Assembly (NCBI GenBank): GCA_028703945.1
Contig: JAQVLW010000025.1
Location: 1 to 33,274 of the forward strand
From: Aliarcobacter sp.
GTDB lineage: Bacteria; Campylobacterota; Campylobacteria; Campylobacterales; Arcobacteraceae
Direction: 5' to 3'
DNA length: 33,274 bases
Below, piece after piece: positions 7,105-13,819 of the stretch; the first letter of the stretch is position 1, and every line of letters starts with the position of its first letter. Below the pieces are notes generated by a model that searched no databases, was not told the origin of the DNA, and saw only the letters and a program-made list of their open reading frames with translations. The position numbers and the translations under genes are program-made.

Positions 7105-8022
7105 ATGCGTGGAAGCGTATATTATCAATCCAGTCAATTAGTAAAGCAAATCTTTGTTGAGGGTGCAAAAAAACAAGATAGAGTTAATCCAAACCATCAA
7201 CATTATCAACTAATTGCTTCATATAAAACAATGGAGAGTTATAGAAATATTTGGAATAACTTTTTTAACTATTTATTGGAGCATTGGAAAATAAAAGATT
7301 TTGAAAAAATTAGTTCAGAGCATATTGCAGCTTATATGGATTATAAAATAGAATACTATCCTTCAAAACAATATTTAGAAAAGATTAGTGCATCATTATG
7401 TAAGTTAGAAATAGCTTTAAAACTATTTGCCAAAAATATTCATGGAGTTGAAAGAGATTATGATTTCTCAATTCGTCAAACAATTTTAGATAATGCAAGA
7501 GATTTAAAATTAGTTGCTTCCAATTATCATAATCGTGCTTATTCAAATCCTAAGCTTTTAATTTCAAATTTAAGGGATGATTATCATAGATTAGCAGCAA
7601 TAGTTCAATATGAGGGTGGTGCAAGAATTGAAGGTGTTGCCCTTATTAAACCTGAACAATTAATGGGTACTAAAATCGATCCTATTACAAATAATGAAGT
7701 TGGAGTAATTGTTACAAAAGAAAAAGGTGGAAAAGTTGGCGAGGTATTAATAAACCTTGATACGTATAAAAAATTAGAATCATACTTTCAAGAACATGAT
7801 AAATTTAAGATCAATAGACAAGCTTATTACAATGATATAAAACAATCAGCAATTACTTCAAATGAGAATCAAGAAGCAAGTCATGGTCTTCGTTGGAACT
7901 TTGCTAAAAGAAGAATGTTTGAATATGGGAAAGCGGAATTCAAATATGAAGTGTGTTTACAGCAAGTTAGTCATGAGATGAAGCATAATCGTGCAAGTAT
8001 AACCAAGTATTATTTAGCTTAA
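7105..8022 (+). CDS. Tyrosine recombinase/integrase
   Basis: A site-specific recombinase of the phage-integrase family; all catalytic elements are visible. The N-terminal half is a SAM-like core-binding domain (about residues 50-130). The catalytic domain has R174 in Y-E-G-G-A-R-I-E-G, a Lys in the beta hairpin V-T-K-E-K-G-G-K, H260-G-L-R263, H294 in M-K-H-N-R-A-S-I-T, and the nucleophile Tyr in K-Y-Y-L-A at the very C-terminus (residue 303, possibly 302). I choose the ATG at 7105 because TAAAGG lies at a good distance before it; an upstream in-frame ATG at 7042 has no ribosome site. It probably moves or moved the surrounding accessory region. Nearby palindromes are candidate binding sites. 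Confidence 0.85.
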   Translation: MRGSVYYQSSQLVKQIFVEGAKKQDRVNPNHQHYQLIASYKTMESYRNIWNNFFNYLLEHWKIKDFEKISSEHIAAYMDYKIEYYPSKQYLEKISASLCKLEIALKLFAKNIHGVERDYDFSIRQTILDNARDLKLVASNYHNRAYSNPKLLISNLRDDYHRLAAIVQYEGGARIEGVALIKPEQLMGTKIDPITNNEVGVIVTKEKGGKVGEVLINLDTYKKLESYFQEHDKFKINRQAYYNDIKQSAITSNENQEASHGLRWNFAKRRMFEYGKAEFKYEVCLQQVSHEMKHNRASITKYYLA

Positions 8023-8113
8023 AAACTCTAATAAGTTAATATTTTTAGTTATACTTCCGAAAAAATATCAATAATTTATATTTATTAAAAACTTTTAGTA
8101 AAGGAAGAAAATT

Positions 8114-8470
8114 TTGTTAACATTTACATTTAATGGTGATGGAGTAAAAACTTGTAAATGTTGTGAAAAAAAAATGTCTTCAAAAGGTGGATTATATGAA
8201 GGTGTTTGTTCATCTACTTGCTCATCCCAACAATTAGAATATAATTCAATACCAATAAGCTTACTTTTTATAAAAAGAATATATACCCATATAAATGATG
8301 AAAAAATAAGAGAAGAAGAGATTGAAAAGTTTATTAAAATTAACAAACTAAATAAAGATATGACAAAACATAAAATAAAAAGGGTTTCTAAATATTTTTT
8401 ATCAAATGAACTTGATAAATTAGAAATTATAAGAAATTTGATTTATCATATAAACCATAAAGGAGAGTGA
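8114..8470 (+). CDS. Hypothetical small protein with N-terminal cysteine cluster
   Basis: A 118-residue protein starting at TTG with an AAGGAAG site eight bases upstream; no ATG lies nearby in frame. C14-K-C16-C17 and C32-S-S-T-C36 could form a small zinc-binding knuckle. The remaining 80 residues are Lys- and Ile-rich helices. It follows the integrase by about 90 bases on the same strand and ends in a terminator shared with hipA. No family is recognised; a small DNA- or RNA-binding protein of the element is plausible. Confidence 0.6.
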   Translation: MLTFTFNGDGVKTCKCCEKKMSSKGGLYEGVCSSTCSSQQLEYNSIPISLLFIKRIYTHINDEKIREEEIEKFIKINKLNKDMTKHKIKRVSKYFLSNELDKLEIIRNLIYHINHKGE

Positions 8471-8487
8471 TTTACTCTTCTTTTTTT
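8460..8487. terminator. Intrinsic terminator after the cysteine-cluster gene
   Basis: A nine-base stem with one G-U pair (AAGGAGAGT at 8460-8468, ACTCTTCTT at 8474-8482) and a five-base loop is followed by a run of T. It covers the end of the rightward gene and touches the end of hipA, which converges from the other side. Confidence 0.7.
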
Positions 8488-9748
8488 ATATCATAAGTAG
8501 CAATTTAATCTGATTATTTATATCACTTTTACAACTTTCAACTGTATCAATATCCAGTCCAAGTTCTTTTGCTCTTTGTTCAAATGTTTTTACAACTTCA
8601 ATACAACTATCAATAATTTTTACAGCACTTGTAGTTTTTATACCTTGAGCTTTTGCTATTTTTAGTACATCATTTCTTGTGATATTTGAATCTTTTCCAC
8701 AAACAGTTGTAGTGTGTGATTTCATTAATCCTTTTGAGTATGTAATATCATAAGCAGGAGACAAACTCCACTTTCCATTTTTATCCATTAAATAAGCAAA
8801 ATTCTTTGCGTGATCATCAAAATTTAAACAAAGAATATTTAATATCATTCTTTTGAAAAGTTCTTCTATATTTTCTTGAGATTTACATATATTTCTAGTA
8901 AGCATAAATAGATATTCATAAGATGTAGATTTTAAAATTGAAATATCAAGATGCATTAATCCAGCTGCTGTACACATATGTATCTTTTCATCATTATCAT
9001 CCCTATCAAATCTTTTTACTAAAAGATGATTAGCATCACCTTCATTAATTAATTGAAACTCTGAAGTATTTATACCTACTTCTTTTGCCATAAACATAAA
9101 TATATATTCTAGTTTTGTCAAACCAATACTTCCAACTCCTTCATAAATTTCATCAAATTTAATAATTGCTCTTATATAACCTTGATGAAGCTCTTTTTTA
9201 TTTAATCTAATTTCTTTTGTATCATAATTATATTGAACAAGCATTTTAGGTCTTCCACCACCAATAGGAGAAACACTTTGTCTAATATTCATTAAACTTT
9301 CAATTGAAGAATCATCACTTTGTATTCCTTGCTTCATCTCTTCATATGCTTCTTTTGCATTGATTGCAATATCAGAAGTTACAGCAGTGTCATCTTCTTT
9401 TGGCACATATTCAATTGCTCCCATTCCCCTATCACCGATAAAAGCTAATTTATGTAAAAGTGTTACTTCAAAAGGTTTAAGACCTTGCTTCTCAAAATAT
9501 CTGTCAATAAAAGGCATCCCATGTTTATCAGGAAGTGAATCAAAGAATACTCCAGCAATTCCTTTATAAAGATTTATATGATCAGGATTTGTATAAGCAT
9601 CTTTCGTTTTTAAAGTATGAAGTTTAATTGGAGATATTTCTAAGCCTTCTAATTTAAACTTCTTATCATATTCAAAATAGATAACTCCTTGATGTTCAAT
9701 CATTGTTCCTATTCTTTTACCATAAATATATGCGTTTATCTCTTCCAT
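8486..9748 (-). CDS. hipA: HipA-family serine/threonine kinase toxin
   Basis: A 420-residue HipA homologue. The N-terminal HipA couple domain contains G-V-F-F-D-S-L-P-D and the conserved L-A-F-I-G-D-R-G-M-G-A-I-E-Y. The kinase core has S-P-I-G-G-G-R-P-K (activation/P-loop-like region), L-L-V-K-R-F-D-R-D, then N-F-D-D-H-A-K-N-F with the catalytic Asp near residue 311, and S-P-A-Y-D-I-T-Y with the metal-binding Asp near 332. HipA kinases phosphorylate targets such as glutamyl-tRNA synthetase and induce dormancy. All motifs are intact and length is typical. It lies four bases downstream of the hipB-like gene, the usual order. Confidence 0.93.
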   Translation of the reverse strand: MEEINAYIYGKRIGTMIEHQGVIYFEYDKKFKLEGLEISPIKLHTLKTKDAYTNPDHINLYKGIAGVFFDSLPDKHGMPFIDRYFEKQGLKPFEVTLLHKLAFIGDRGMGAIEYVPKEDDTAVTSDIAINAKEAYEEMKQGIQSDDSSIESLMNIRQSVSPIGGGRPKMLVQYNYDTKEIRLNKKELHQGYIRAIIKFDEIYEGVGSIGLTKLEYIFMFMAKEVGINTSEFQLINEGDANHLLVKRFDRDDNDEKIHMCTAAGLMHLDISILKSTSYEYLFMLTRNICKSQENIEELFKRMILNILCLNFDDHAKNFAYLMDKNGKWSLSPAYDITYSKGLMKSHTTTVCGKDSNITRNDVLKIAKAQGIKTTSAVKIIDSCIEVVKTFEQRAKELGLDIDTVESCKSDINNQIKLLLMI

Positions 9749-9752
9749 GAAA

Positions 9753-10055
9753 TCAACCTTTTCTTACTCTTTTTTTCTCTTTATGCTTTTTTTCATTTCT
9801 GATTTCATCAATTGAAGTAAATTTTTCTTGCATAATTAGATTTTCTAATTTAGGTGTCATATCAAGAGCAATCATTATATTTACAATATTTTTAAATTTT
9901 GTGCTTTTTGTACTCATAAAATTTGCATAAGCTTTTGAAGACATACCAGCTGCTTTATATAAATCAACTTGAGTCATATTTTTCCTAACTCTTTGTTTTT
10001 CTATAACATCAACAAACTTTTCCATAATATCAAATTGAGTCATAAATTCAATCAT
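9753..10055 (-). CDS. hipB: HipB-like XRE antitoxin
   Basis: A 100-residue helix-turn-helix protein. Residues about 16-60 form an XRE-type domain (E-K-Q-R-V-R-K-N-M-T-Q-V-D-L-Y-K-A-A-G-M, then S-S-K-A-Y-A-N-F), with a Lys/Arg-rich C-terminal tail. It precedes hipA by four bases, so it is the antitoxin and autorepressor of the pair. AAGG lies seven bases before the ATG. A TATAAT-like hexamer read leftward at 10117-10122 is the probable promoter -10. The HTH is slightly unlike classical HipB in its second helix, so binding specificity is unknown. Confidence 0.85.
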   Translation of the reverse strand: MIEFMTQFDIMEKFVDVIEKQRVRKNMTQVDLYKAAGMSSKAYANFMSTKSTKFKNIVNIMIALDMTPKLENLIMQEKFTSIDEIRNEKKHKEKKRVRKG

Positions 10056-10210
10056 AATTTACCTTTTTGGTGTAAGTAAAATATCTTTAATGGAGTTATT
10101 TTATCTTTTAAAATAAATTATATCATAAGTATTAGAAACTTTTTTATAAATAGTATATTTCTTGAAGTTTTAAAAGAATCTATCATTAATTACAAATATA
10201 TGATCAGATA

Positions 10211-10324
10211 TTACTCTTCATTTTTCTTTGCTGAAAAGAAAGCAATTCTAATAATGCCTAATAAAATAGGTATTAATAAAATAAATCTACTAACTAGTAT
10301 TGTTGCGATAGCTTTTCTTTTAAA
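10211..10324 (-). other. Open membrane-peptide frame without a start codon
   Basis: Leftward, directly after the stop of the HTH gene and in the same frame (after two stop codons), there is an open run of 37 codons. It encodes a basic start, a hydrophobic segment (L-L-I-P-I-L-L-G-I-I-R-I) and the tail F-F-S-A-K-K-N-E-E before TAA. The composition is that of a small membrane protein, yet no ATG, GTG or TTG opens it. It may be the remains of a small gene or a fusion broken by stop codons. The opposite strand also has a 60-codon frame (10200-10382) without a ribosome site. Confidence 0.2.
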
Positions 10325-10330
10325 CTATAG

Positions 10331-10582
10331 CTACTTCTTCTCTAAAGTTTTTGCAACTTTTGAAAGCTCTTTCATTAAATAATCATATTTTCTAGATTTC
10401 TCATAGTGTTCTAAAAATGGTGTAATCCATTTTGGAACAGGTATTATTTTATCATTTGTTTTAAATCCCCAATTATTAATTGTTGAATAAGGTATATCAG
10501 CAATTATTGAGAAATCCTTAATTGATATATTTAACTCTTTTAATTTTGCGTTAAACTCTTCTTTTGTCATAAAAATATCCAT
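10331..10582 (-). CDS. Small helix-turn-helix regulator
   Basis: An 83-residue protein with an N-terminal Cro-like HTH: F-N-A-K-L-K-E-L-N-I-S-I-K-D-F-S, turn, I-P-Y-S-T-I-N-N-W as the recognition helix, followed by V-P-K-W-I-T-P-F-L and a Lys-rich helical tail. Such proteins occur widely on Campylobacterota plasmids and prophages as regulators. It is transcribed away from the membrane/zinc-ribbon gene at 10819, whose promoter lies about 150 bases upstream, making it a local candidate for the factor that binds the palindrome at 10771-10789. An alternative start at the fifth codon (ATG) would still keep the domain. Confidence 0.7.
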   Translation of the reverse strand: MDIFMTKEEFNAKLKELNISIKDFSIIADIPYSTINNWGFKTNDKIIPVPKWITPFLEHYEKSRKYDYLMKELSKVAKTLEKK

Positions 10583-10731
10583 TATTATTTATATTAGTAA
10601 TTATTATAACATATGATTGCTATATCAGATAAGTTTTGATTAAAAGACAACTTGTTTAAGTAAAACATATCAATATTTAACTATATTAGATATAAATATG
10701 GTAAATTTAATCCTAAATAGCTAATTTAATA

Positions 10732-10761
10732 TTGACAAGCATAACTTAATTAGATTATAAT
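10732..10761 (+). promoter_or_regulatory. Sigma-70-type promoter of the membrane/zinc-ribbon gene
   Basis: A perfect TTGACA (10732-10737), an 18-base spacer and a perfect TATAAT (10756-10761) lie 57 bases before the ATG at 10819. It is the strongest consensus promoter in the window and shares spacing and downstream palindrome with the promoter at 2204-2233. Confidence 0.75.
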
Positions 10762-10770
10762 TACTTAAAT

Positions 10771-10789
10771 ATTATCTATAATAGATAAT
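10771..10789. promoter_or_regulatory. Palindromic operator candidate (ATTATCTAT-N-ATAGATAAT)
   Basis: A perfect inverted repeat with nine-base arms and one centre base at 10780, 19 bases after the end of the -10 hexamer. The inner 15 bases match the operator at 2245-2259 except at the centre base. Position just after the transcription start suggests repression. Confidence 0.65.
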
Positions 10790-10818
10790 AAATCATAATT
10801 AAATACAAGGAAAAAAAA

Positions 10819-11070
10819 ATGGAAAGTTTATTAACATTAATAACAATAATTGGACTTATATATTTGATTTTTAAGATTTCAAGATTATATTATGACAAGC
10901 CAACATTGCAAGAGTATGTAGAACAAAATCCTCAATGTAATACTGGAAATGGAATTAAATGTTTTAATTGTGGCTCAAAATCTATTAAAAATTGGGGAAT
11001 AACAAATCCGAATAGTTATAATCGAATTCATATATGTAATCATTGTGGGATACAGTTATATAGAAGCTAA
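10819..11070 (+). CDS. Small membrane protein with C-terminal zinc ribbon
   Basis: An 83-residue protein with an AAGGAAA site. Residues 3-22 are one hydrophobic membrane segment. After a short linker, residues about 48-80 hold C-F-N-C-G-S and, after about 24 residues, C-N-H-C-G, two C-x2-C knuckles that should bind one zinc ion as a zinc ribbon. The layout suggests a membrane-anchored cytoplasmic zinc ribbon, a form used as an adaptor for nucleic acid or protein binding. It is a single-gene unit with its own strong promoter and operator, closed by a hairpin terminator. The operator is shared with the RNase H-like cassette, which hints at joint function. No family is recognised. Confidence 0.75.
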   Translation: MESLLTLITIIGLIYLIFKISRLYYDKPTLQEYVEQNPQCNTGNGIKCFNCGSKSIKNWGITNPNSYNRIHICNHCGIQLYRS

Positions 11071-11104
11071 AGTTTTAAGCATCCTACAGATGCTCAAACT
11101 TTTA
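11069..11104. terminator. Bidirectional intrinsic terminator
   Basis: A two-part stem: AAAGTTT (11069-11075) pairs with AAACTTT (11096-11102) outside, and AGCATC (11078-11083) pairs with GATGCT (11089-11094) inside, with loop CTACA. T-rich sequence follows on the + strand and A-rich sequence precedes, so it can serve both convergent genes. Confidence 0.75.
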
Positions 11105-11668
11105 TTTAATCTCTTTTATCTCACTAGATTCTAGTTTTGAATCAGATTGATAATATCCTAGTTGTTTTAAATCATCTAATACATTTTGAGCATTAAATGT
11201 TAAAACATCAGCAGGTTGTTCTTTATATAGTTTTATCATTAACATTGTTCTTCTTGGTATTTTATGAATATTACATTTTGAAGAGACAACATTTTCAAAC
11301 ATAGCAAATTCACACTTAGATAAATACTCTTTTACAGAAGTTACCATTGAACCATTAATATTTGAAACAGATTGTGGTTCAATTATTGCAAAATATTTCA
11401 TATTTCTTTGCAGTGCTAATTCAGCAGATACTTGTAAACTAGCTCTTACAGAGTTATTTAAATTAGTATGTGTAAATGTACTAGCTTCACCTAACGCATC
11501 AACTATATATGTATTTGCACTTTGTTGTGAACAATAAGCATTTTTATATTTAGCAACTTGACAACTTTTTTCATTTGCTACAATAGCACCACTTTTAGCT
11601 GAACATCCAGATAGTATAAATATAGCACTACTTGCTATTCCTAATAGTAATAAATTTTTCATTTTCAT
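11102..11668 (-). CDS. Hypothetical lipoprotein
   Basis: A 188-residue protein with a lipoprotein signal peptide: basic N-terminus, hydrophobic core and lipobox L-S-G-C22. Ser after the Cys predicts outer-membrane sorting by the usual +2 rule. The mature part contains four further Cys residues (about 36, 46, 117 and 129), which could form disulphides in the periplasm. No domain is recognised; the core Y-F-A-I-I-E-P strand and preceding helix A-E-L-A-L-Q-R-N-M-K recall small periplasmic alpha/beta lipoproteins of unknown role. It is last in a leftward four-gene envelope cluster, 14 bases after the TraT homologue. Confidence 0.75.
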   Translation of the reverse strand: MKMKNLLLLGIASSAIFILSGCSAKSGAIVANEKSCQVAKYKNAYCSQQSANTYIVDALGEASTFTHTNLNNSVRASLQVSAELALQRNMKYFAIIEPQSVSNINGSMVTSVKEYLSKCEFAMFENVVSSKCNIHKIPRRTMLMIKLYKEQPADVLTFNAQNVLDDLKQLGYYQSDSKLESSEIKEIK

Positions 11669-11682
11669 TAAATCTTCTCCCC

Positions 11683-12285
11683 TTAAAATATATTAACAAT
11701 ACTTTTTGTTGCTTCTTTTTCTAATATAGGCATTGCTTCATTTAAATCTAAATTAGTTTTAACAGCTTCACAATAAACTCTAGTATTTTCATTTGAATTA
11801 TTCAAGTTATTTACAACTTGAATATCAATAACTGTTCTAAAAGTTTCATCTTCTAAAGCTTTTCCTATTAATCCACTTGCTAGTGCTGCAGTTGCACCAA
11901 TAATTAAAGAATTACTTCCAGTATAACCAGATGCTAATGCTGTAACTCCTCCAAATACTCCTCCAACAGCAGTTGCTTGAATAGCTCTCGCTTCTTTTAG
12001 ATTATTTGCAAATAAAACATTTACAAATAGACTATAAGATGCTTTTTGACTAGAATCAACTATCTCATAACCTTTAGCTTTAAATGAATTTATAATGTTT
12101 TCATTTAAATTCATTTTTTCACCACCACTATTAGCAGTGTTTGTAACTTGTAAATAAATGGTTTTATTTGTAAGCTTAGAGTGATCAATTACAATTGTTC
12201 TTGTTAATTTAGAATTGGTTTCTAACTGCATTGTTGCACAACCTATAAATAAAAGTAGACAAATTAAAATATAAAACTTATTCAT
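11683..12285 (-). CDS. traT: TraT-family complement resistance/surface exclusion lipoprotein
   Basis: A 200-residue outer-membrane lipoprotein with a short signal and lipobox (F-I-G-C15). The sequence follows TraT throughout: T-I-Y-L-Q-V-T-N-T, then F-K-A-K-G-Y-E-I-V, then S-Y-S-L-F-V-N-V-L, a Gly/Ala-rich hydrophobic middle (G-G-V-F-G-G-V-T-A-L-A and A-A-L-A-S-G-L-I-G), R-T-V-I-D-I-Q-V and the C-terminus N-L-D-L-N-E-A-M-P-I-L-E-K-E. TraT on F-like plasmids blocks entry of a second plasmid and gives serum resistance; chromosomal homologues occur. No conjugation genes are nearby, so it may be a remnant of a conjugative element or an independent envelope gene. Confidence 0.85.
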   Translation of the reverse strand: MNKFYILICLLLFIGCATMQLETNSKLTRTIVIDHSKLTNKTIYLQVTNTANSGGEKMNLNENIINSFKAKGYEIVDSSQKASYSLFVNVLFANNLKEARAIQATAVGGVFGGVTALASGYTGSNSLIIGATAALASGLIGKALEDETFRTVIDIQVVNNLNNSNENTRVYCEAVKTNLDLNEAMPILEKEATKSIVNIF

Positions 12286-12287
12286 AT

Positions 12288-12500
12288 TTATTTTTTAATT
12301 CTTTGTTTTTTACCAATTAGTAAATATAGAACAATTCCCAAAGGTCCTGTAAATAAAACTAGAATTAACCAAATTACTTTATTGATACTATTTGTAAATT
12401 CACTTTTCAAAATATCTACTAAAACATAAATAAAAAGACCAATACTTCCTAAAACAATAACCATCATAAATAACCATTCAAATCCACCAGGCATTCCCAT
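12288..12500 (-). CDS. Small PLDc_N-domain membrane protein
   Basis: A 70-residue protein with two membrane helices (about 9-31 and 41-62) and a basic C-terminal tail. The pattern V-D-I-L-K-S-x-F, W-L-I-L-V-L-F-T-G-P-L-G-I-V-L-Y-L-L-I-G-K is the phospholipase D N-terminal-type (PLDc_N) membrane module, which also exists as a stand-alone protein. No catalytic HKD domain is attached. It ends two bases before the TraT start, so the two are co-translated in the envelope cluster. Confidence 0.8.
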   Translation of the reverse strand: MGMPGGFEWLFMMVIVLGSIGLFIYVLVDILKSEFTNSINKVIWLILVLFTGPLGIVLYLLIGKKQRIKK

Positions 12501-12535
12501 TTTTTTATCCTTAATATATTAATTTTATTTTAGAA

Positions 12536-12811
12536 TTATCCTCTACAACTTATACCTGTAGCTGACCAGTTTTTATCTATTTCAATCATAGGCATTTCGC
12601 AGATGCTTCCTTTAATTTCCAGAATAAATACTGTTTTACCTTTGTCTTCATATGATTTAACAATCTTTATATCAGATTCTTCGGCTGGTTTAATGTTATA
12701 TTTTAATGCAATATTTTTTACAACTTTTTCGTCTGGACCAGAACAAGCTGTCAATAATATTGATGCAGTTGTTGCTAAAAGAATAGCTTTTGTGATTTTT
12801 CTTATGTTCAT
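12536..12811 (-). CDS. Small hypothetical lipoprotein
   Basis: A 91-residue protein with a signal peptide and lipobox L-T-A-C23. The mature part (about 69 residues) has a K-x-V-F-I-L-E-I-K-G strand and two Cys (about 71 and 89) that may form a disulphide. It is first in the four-gene leftward envelope cluster and divergent from the XRE gene; the repeated boxes at 12878-12942 lie between them and could control both. No family is recognised. Confidence 0.7.
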   Translation of the reverse strand: MNIRKITKAILLATTASILLTACSGPDEKVVKNIALKYNIKPAEESDIKIVKSYEDKGKTVFILEIKGSICEMPMIEIDKNWSATGISCRG

Positions 12812-12877
12812 TTCTTCCCTTATTATTTAATTTAATAAAATTATTTTTGTCAATTTTAATCAAATAAAACTAAACAC

Positions 12878-12942
12878 AAACTTATAAGTGTTTGTTTGTA
12901 ATCGAGATAACCTATAAAATCAATAAAAACTTATAGGTGTTT
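12878..12942. promoter_or_regulatory. Repeated operator box AAACTTATARGTGTTT upstream of the XRE regulator
   Basis: Two 16-base copies lie at 12878-12893 and 12927-12942 and differ at one base. The first contains the perfect palindrome ACTTATAAGT and has outer arms AAACAC/GTGTTT. A partial inverted copy (AACCTATAA) lies near 12909. The second copy includes AGGTG, the only plausible ribosome site of the gene starting at 12948, so a protein bound there would also block that gene. Autoregulation by the XRE protein is the simplest reading. Confidence 0.6.
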
Positions 12943-12947
12943 ATACT

Positions 12948-13217
12948 TTGTTTGAATCTAATCCAGAATTATTTTTTGATAAAATTGTTGAAAATGTTAA
13001 AATTGAAAGAAAAAAAAGAAAAATTAGTCAATTAAAATTAGCTCAGATATTAGATTTTAGTTCTCCTAACTATGTTGCAAAGATTGAAACTAGAAAACAT
13101 AATGTATGTTATAACTTAGAACACTTATGTAAAATTGCAGAAGCTTTTAATTTAGAAGTTGTTGATTTTTTACCTAGTAGTGAAGAATTAGATATTAATA
13201 ATAATTCTGAACGATAA
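12948..13217 (+). CDS. XRE-family transcriptional regulator
   Basis: An 89-residue protein, nearly all of it one XRE HTH domain: K-I-E-R-K-K-R-K-I-S-Q-L-K-L-A-Q-I, turn, S-S-P-N-Y-V-A-K-I-E recognition helix, followed by L-C-K-I-A-E-A-F-N-L-E-V-V-D-F-L. The TTG at 12948 is chosen because it has AGGTG eight bases upstream and the preceding sequence contains the operator-like boxes; the domain starts about residue 14 in any case. It is divergent from the envelope lipoprotein cluster. It is typical of single-domain phage/plasmid repressors, some of which also act as antitoxins; no toxin gene is adjacent. Confidence 0.8.
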   Translation: MFESNPELFFDKIVENVKIERKKRKISQLKLAQILDFSSPNYVAKIETRKHNVCYNLEHLCKIAEAFNLEVVDFLPSSEELDINNNSER

Positions 13218-13471
13218 AAGAGATAAACGTTTTTTTTATTTCAATTTTTTTATTACCAAATCCATTTATTTCATTTTTAACCCAAAAACTTTTATTTCCA
13301 GTATGGATTCTAAAATACATATCGAAAATATAAAATATTTATATATTTTTTTTAGCTAATATAATAGATAAAAAATCATTGTAATAATGGCTACTACAAA
13401 ACAAATCACAAAATATGAGGTTGATATTATTAGATACGGAAATGGAGTGGCTTCAATTATATAAAATCTTT
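13218..13471 (+). other. Intergenic, with a 25-codon orphan frame
   Basis: No supported gene is present. A frame starting ATG at 13388 encodes 25 residues beginning M-A-T-T-K-Q-I-T-K-Y-E-V and ends at TAA 13463-13465. It may be the 5' stub of an insertion-sequence or element gene, since broken genes follow directly on both strands. No terminator hairpin was seen after the XRE gene, only a T8 run near 13230. Confidence 0.3.
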
Positions 13472-13639
13472 TTATTTGTTATTGAATTTATCTATAAAAA
13501 GTAAAGCATCATCTATTGATTCAAATACCTTCATACCCTCCTCTTTCTCATTTTTATCTAATAATTGAACGGCATATGGTTTTGAAACATCAAATGCAAG
13601 AAATTTAGCTCCATTAGACGACACAAAAACTACACGAAA
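13472..13639 (-). pseudogene. C-terminal fragment of an unrecognised gene
   Basis: Leftward, an open stretch of about 55 codons ends at TAA 13472-13474 and has no start codon; in-frame TGA codons lie just upstream, inside the neighbouring transposase remnant. The reading S-S-N-G-A-K-F-L-A-F-D-V-S-K-P-Y-A-V, and later M-K-V-F-E-S-I-D-D-A-L-L-F-I-D-K-F, has protein-like composition with an alternating strand and helix. It looks like the tail of a gene cut by the adjacent insertion. No family is recognised. Confidence 0.35.
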
Positions 13640-13819
13640 TCATCTTCAAAAGTATGTTTATAGACGACAAATATTAAAAAATTTAGCAGAAAAATATAGA
13701 CGAAGTATTTCATGGATTAGAAAGCAAATATTAGATTATGAAACACCTAAAAAGTTTATATAAGAGTAGTTATATTGGTTTGTGATGCAATTTTTTACGG
13801 TAAACGATGATAGGTTTCC
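13625..13819 (+). pseudogene. Transposase remnant (IS256-like, variant zinc-binding type)
   Basis: A decayed internal part of a transposase. The first frame reads K-Y-V-Y-R-R-Q-I-L-K-N-L-A-E-K-Y and S-I-S-W-I-R-K-Q-I-L, a helix-turn-helix typical of these transposases (Y-x-x-K-Q-T-L-x-Q-L). It stops at TAA 13761-13763. A shifted frame from 13766 then reads V-V-I-L-V-C-D-A-I-F-Y-G-K-R, the region of the first DDE aspartate, and a further one-base shift gives D-D-R-F at about 13808-13819. Coding matches end where the Cas9 fragment begins on the other strand. Both ends of the element are missing. The family name is from memory and is the less certain part. Confidence 0.6.

Noticed and set aside
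10200-10382. 60-codon rightward open frame overlapping the end of the HTH gene
   Set aside because: No ribosome site and it lies antisense to a better-supported gene end; the complementary strand also has a peptide-like frame.
11102-12500. Conjugation gene cluster suggested by traT
   Set aside because: The neighbours are small lipoproteins and a PLDc_N membrane protein; no relaxase, coupling protein or type IV secretion gene is present.
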